Shown here: positions 62,706 to 64,000 of the stretch, one piece after another
How positions within the stretch are numbered: position 1 is the stretch's first letter
How the letters are laid out: every line of letters begins with the position of its first letter
Program-made: the position numbers and the translations under genes
Notes under the pieces: model-generated
What the model saw: only the letters and a program-made list of their open reading frames with translations
The model's database searches: none
Told to the model about the DNA's origin: nothing
Source: Dyadobacter sp. 676
Lineage (GTDB): Bacteria > Bacteroidota > Bacteroidia > Cytophagales > Spirosomataceae
Length of the DNA stretch: 64,000 nt
Assembly (NCBI RefSeq): GCF_040448675.1
Contig: NZ_CP159289.1
Span: 4,261,001 to 4,325,000 of the forward strand
Direction: 5' to 3'

Positions 62706-64000
62706 CTAACGGATCACGAGTTCGAACGGCATCCTTGTTTGCATTCCCCCCCATATTCATTAGTTTCTTATACATTTTCACGTACGGAGCGAGCTCGCCG
62801 AGGGCTTTGTTGGTGGCTTTTTCTTCATTATCGCCCAGGAACTTGTCGATCATTTCGTCAAGTGGCCGCTTCTTTTCGGGATAGTACCGCACACGATATT
62901 CGCCATCTTTCAGCTTTGCGGCTTTGGCGGCAATCCTGATTGCATCGTCTACGCCGCCGAGAACATCCACGAGCCCATTTTGCTTGGCTTCCACCCCCGA
63001 CCATACGCGCCCCTGCGCGAGAGTTTTCAACTTTTCCACCGGCATCTTACGACCTTCGGCCGCTTTGCGGGTAAATGTTTCGTATCCTTCGTTTACACTT
63101 TTCTGGATCATCGCCTTTTCGAAATCGGTCATTTCGCGGGTTGCCGTGGGCCAGTCGGCATGCGGACTGGTACCAACACCGTCGAAAGTGATACCCAGTT
63201 TGTTGTTCATGAAATCGGTCACATTGAAAATCAGCCCGAAAATACCAATGGAACCTGTAATGGTGTTGGGTTGAGCTACTATCGTATCGCAGCCCATTGC
63301 CATATAGTAACCGCCGGAGGCTGCCACGTCGGACATCGATGCGATCACCGGTTTCTTTTTGGCAGTTAGTTGGATTTCGCGCCACATCACGTCGGACGCC
63401 AGCGCGCTTCCGCCGGGAGAATTGATGCGGATCACGACCGCCTTGACCTTGTCGTTTTCACGGATTTCTTTCAGTTCCCTCACAAACTTGTCGGAACCGA
63501 TGTTCTCGTCGCCCCCATCGCCGCCGGTAATCTCACCCTCTGCTACCAGCACACCTACTCGTTTGTTGAAATCGCCTTTTTCGACAGGGCCCGCGCTTTG
63601 CAGGTACCTGTTCACGCCCACGTAGGAGATGGTATTTTGTTCGTCGACTTTCAGTTCTTTTTTCAATGCCGTTTCGAGTTCATCCTGGTAGCCGAGATTG
63701 GTCACAAACTTGTATTTCAAAGCGGATTTCGGATTTTCGACAGCCAGGGAATCGGCCAGGTTTTTCAGCTCGCCGACAGGAATATTGCGGGATACCGAAA
63801 TGTTTTTCAGGAAGTTGTTATTGATGGCGCTGATCAGTTCGATGGATTGTTTTTTGCTGGCCTCGCTCATATCCTGGCGGGAAAACATTTCGATTGCACT
63901 TTTAAACTCGCCGACCCGGAACACCAGCGGCTTTATTTCCAGTTTGTCGAACGTGCCTTTGAAGAAACTGTATTCGGCCGAAAGCCCGTTCCATTCAATG
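62706..64000 (-). CDS. sppA: Signal peptide peptidase SppA, 5' end outside window, frameshift near the stop
   Basis: The frame is open to the window edge at 64000, so the N-terminal part is missing. The tandem-domain S49 protease has the catalytic Lys in VGEFKSAIEMF and the catalytic Ser in DVAASGGYYMAMG, with INSPGGSALASD between. It degrades cleaved signal peptides in the inner membrane. Near the C-terminus a C7 run (62746-62752, plus strand) breaks the frame: with six C the protein ends GGMQTRMPFELVIR at 62706, the normal ending. As given, the frame runs on through the terminator and into yihY, which is not credible. Confidence 0.88.

Noticed and set aside
1..64000. tRNA, rRNA, CRISPR arrays, insertion sequences or prophage
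   Set aside because: No cloverleaf, repeat-spacer pattern, transposase or phage structural gene was found on either strand.

Overview
This 64 kb window looks like a chromosomal segment of a Bacteroidota bacterium of the order Cytophagales, closest in flavour to Dyadobacter/Spirosoma-type soil organisms. This is inferred from gene content: an ECF sigma / FecR / STN-domain module, Bacteroidota-type promoters of the form TTG-N19-TAnnTTTG, starts without clear Shine-Dalgarno sequences and several TTG starts, a LolC/E-like permease, PspC/LiaF-like envelope genes, and uronate and glycoside catabolism. There are no rRNA or tRNA genes, no CRISPR array, no transposase and no phage genes. The window begins inside a sugar dehydrogenase gene and ends inside sppA.

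Layout. 0-12 kb: sugar dehydrogenase end; an SDR/DUF2798 pair behind twin operators; a FabF-type ketosynthase; a Cof-type phosphatase; a RarD-like permease converging on a UbiA-like prenyltransferase/methyltransferase pair; an M28 and an M17 peptidase; an ATP-grasp ligase; an ArsR/SRPBCC operon with two GTAAC-N6/7-GTTAC operators. 12-23 kb: an AT-rich DUF1016 nuclease gene, then a hexuronate operon (kduD, kduI, cupin, uxaB, exuT-like) divergent from a LacI-type regulator, a NUDIX gene and a secreted GH31 glycosidase. 23-29 kb: an atypical redoxin, an aminotransferase, an Xre-RES toxin-antitoxin pair, a LolC/E-like permease and glutamine-dependent NAD synthetase. 29-36 kb: a cell-surface signalling operon (sigma, FecR, STN/surface-repeat protein) and a cell-envelope group (DUF2807 lipoprotein, VanX-like dipeptidase, LiaF-like, small membrane protein, PspC). 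36-44 kb: a TrpF-like paralogue, an overlapping DUF4160/DUF2442 pair, a D-2-hydroxyacid dehydrogenase-galK-galM operon, a HEAT-like protein, fumC and a NagB-family gene. 44-52 kb: a cobalamin riboswitch and metE, a thioesterase, and a module resembling sxtI/sxtJ/sxtK (carbamoyltransferase, SGNH hydrolase, 49-aa DUF5989, SxtJ-like). 52-64 kb: Ppx/GppA, a second ECF sigma with a membrane partner, an Lrp regulator, B12-dependent metH, a DUF4440-like protein, NupC, YihY and SppA.

How the genes work together. metE and metH catalyse the same step, and the B12 riboswitch sits only on the B12-independent enzyme, which gives a clear switch between them. The uronate operon covers uptake, isomerisation and reduction of hexuronates under a nearby LacI regulator. 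The sxt-like module is the best candidate for a poorly described system: an O-carbamoyltransferase co-oriented with a membrane-anchored SGNH hydrolase and two small membrane proteins, probably acting on an envelope or exported glycan.

A main caution: at least six genes (fabF, the HAD phosphatase, the uronate cupin, nadE, galM, sppA) are interrupted by single-base length changes, nearly all in homopolymer runs, eight events in all. The most economical explanation is sequencing or assembly indels rather than gene decay, and coordinates for those genes are given for the repaired reading frame.
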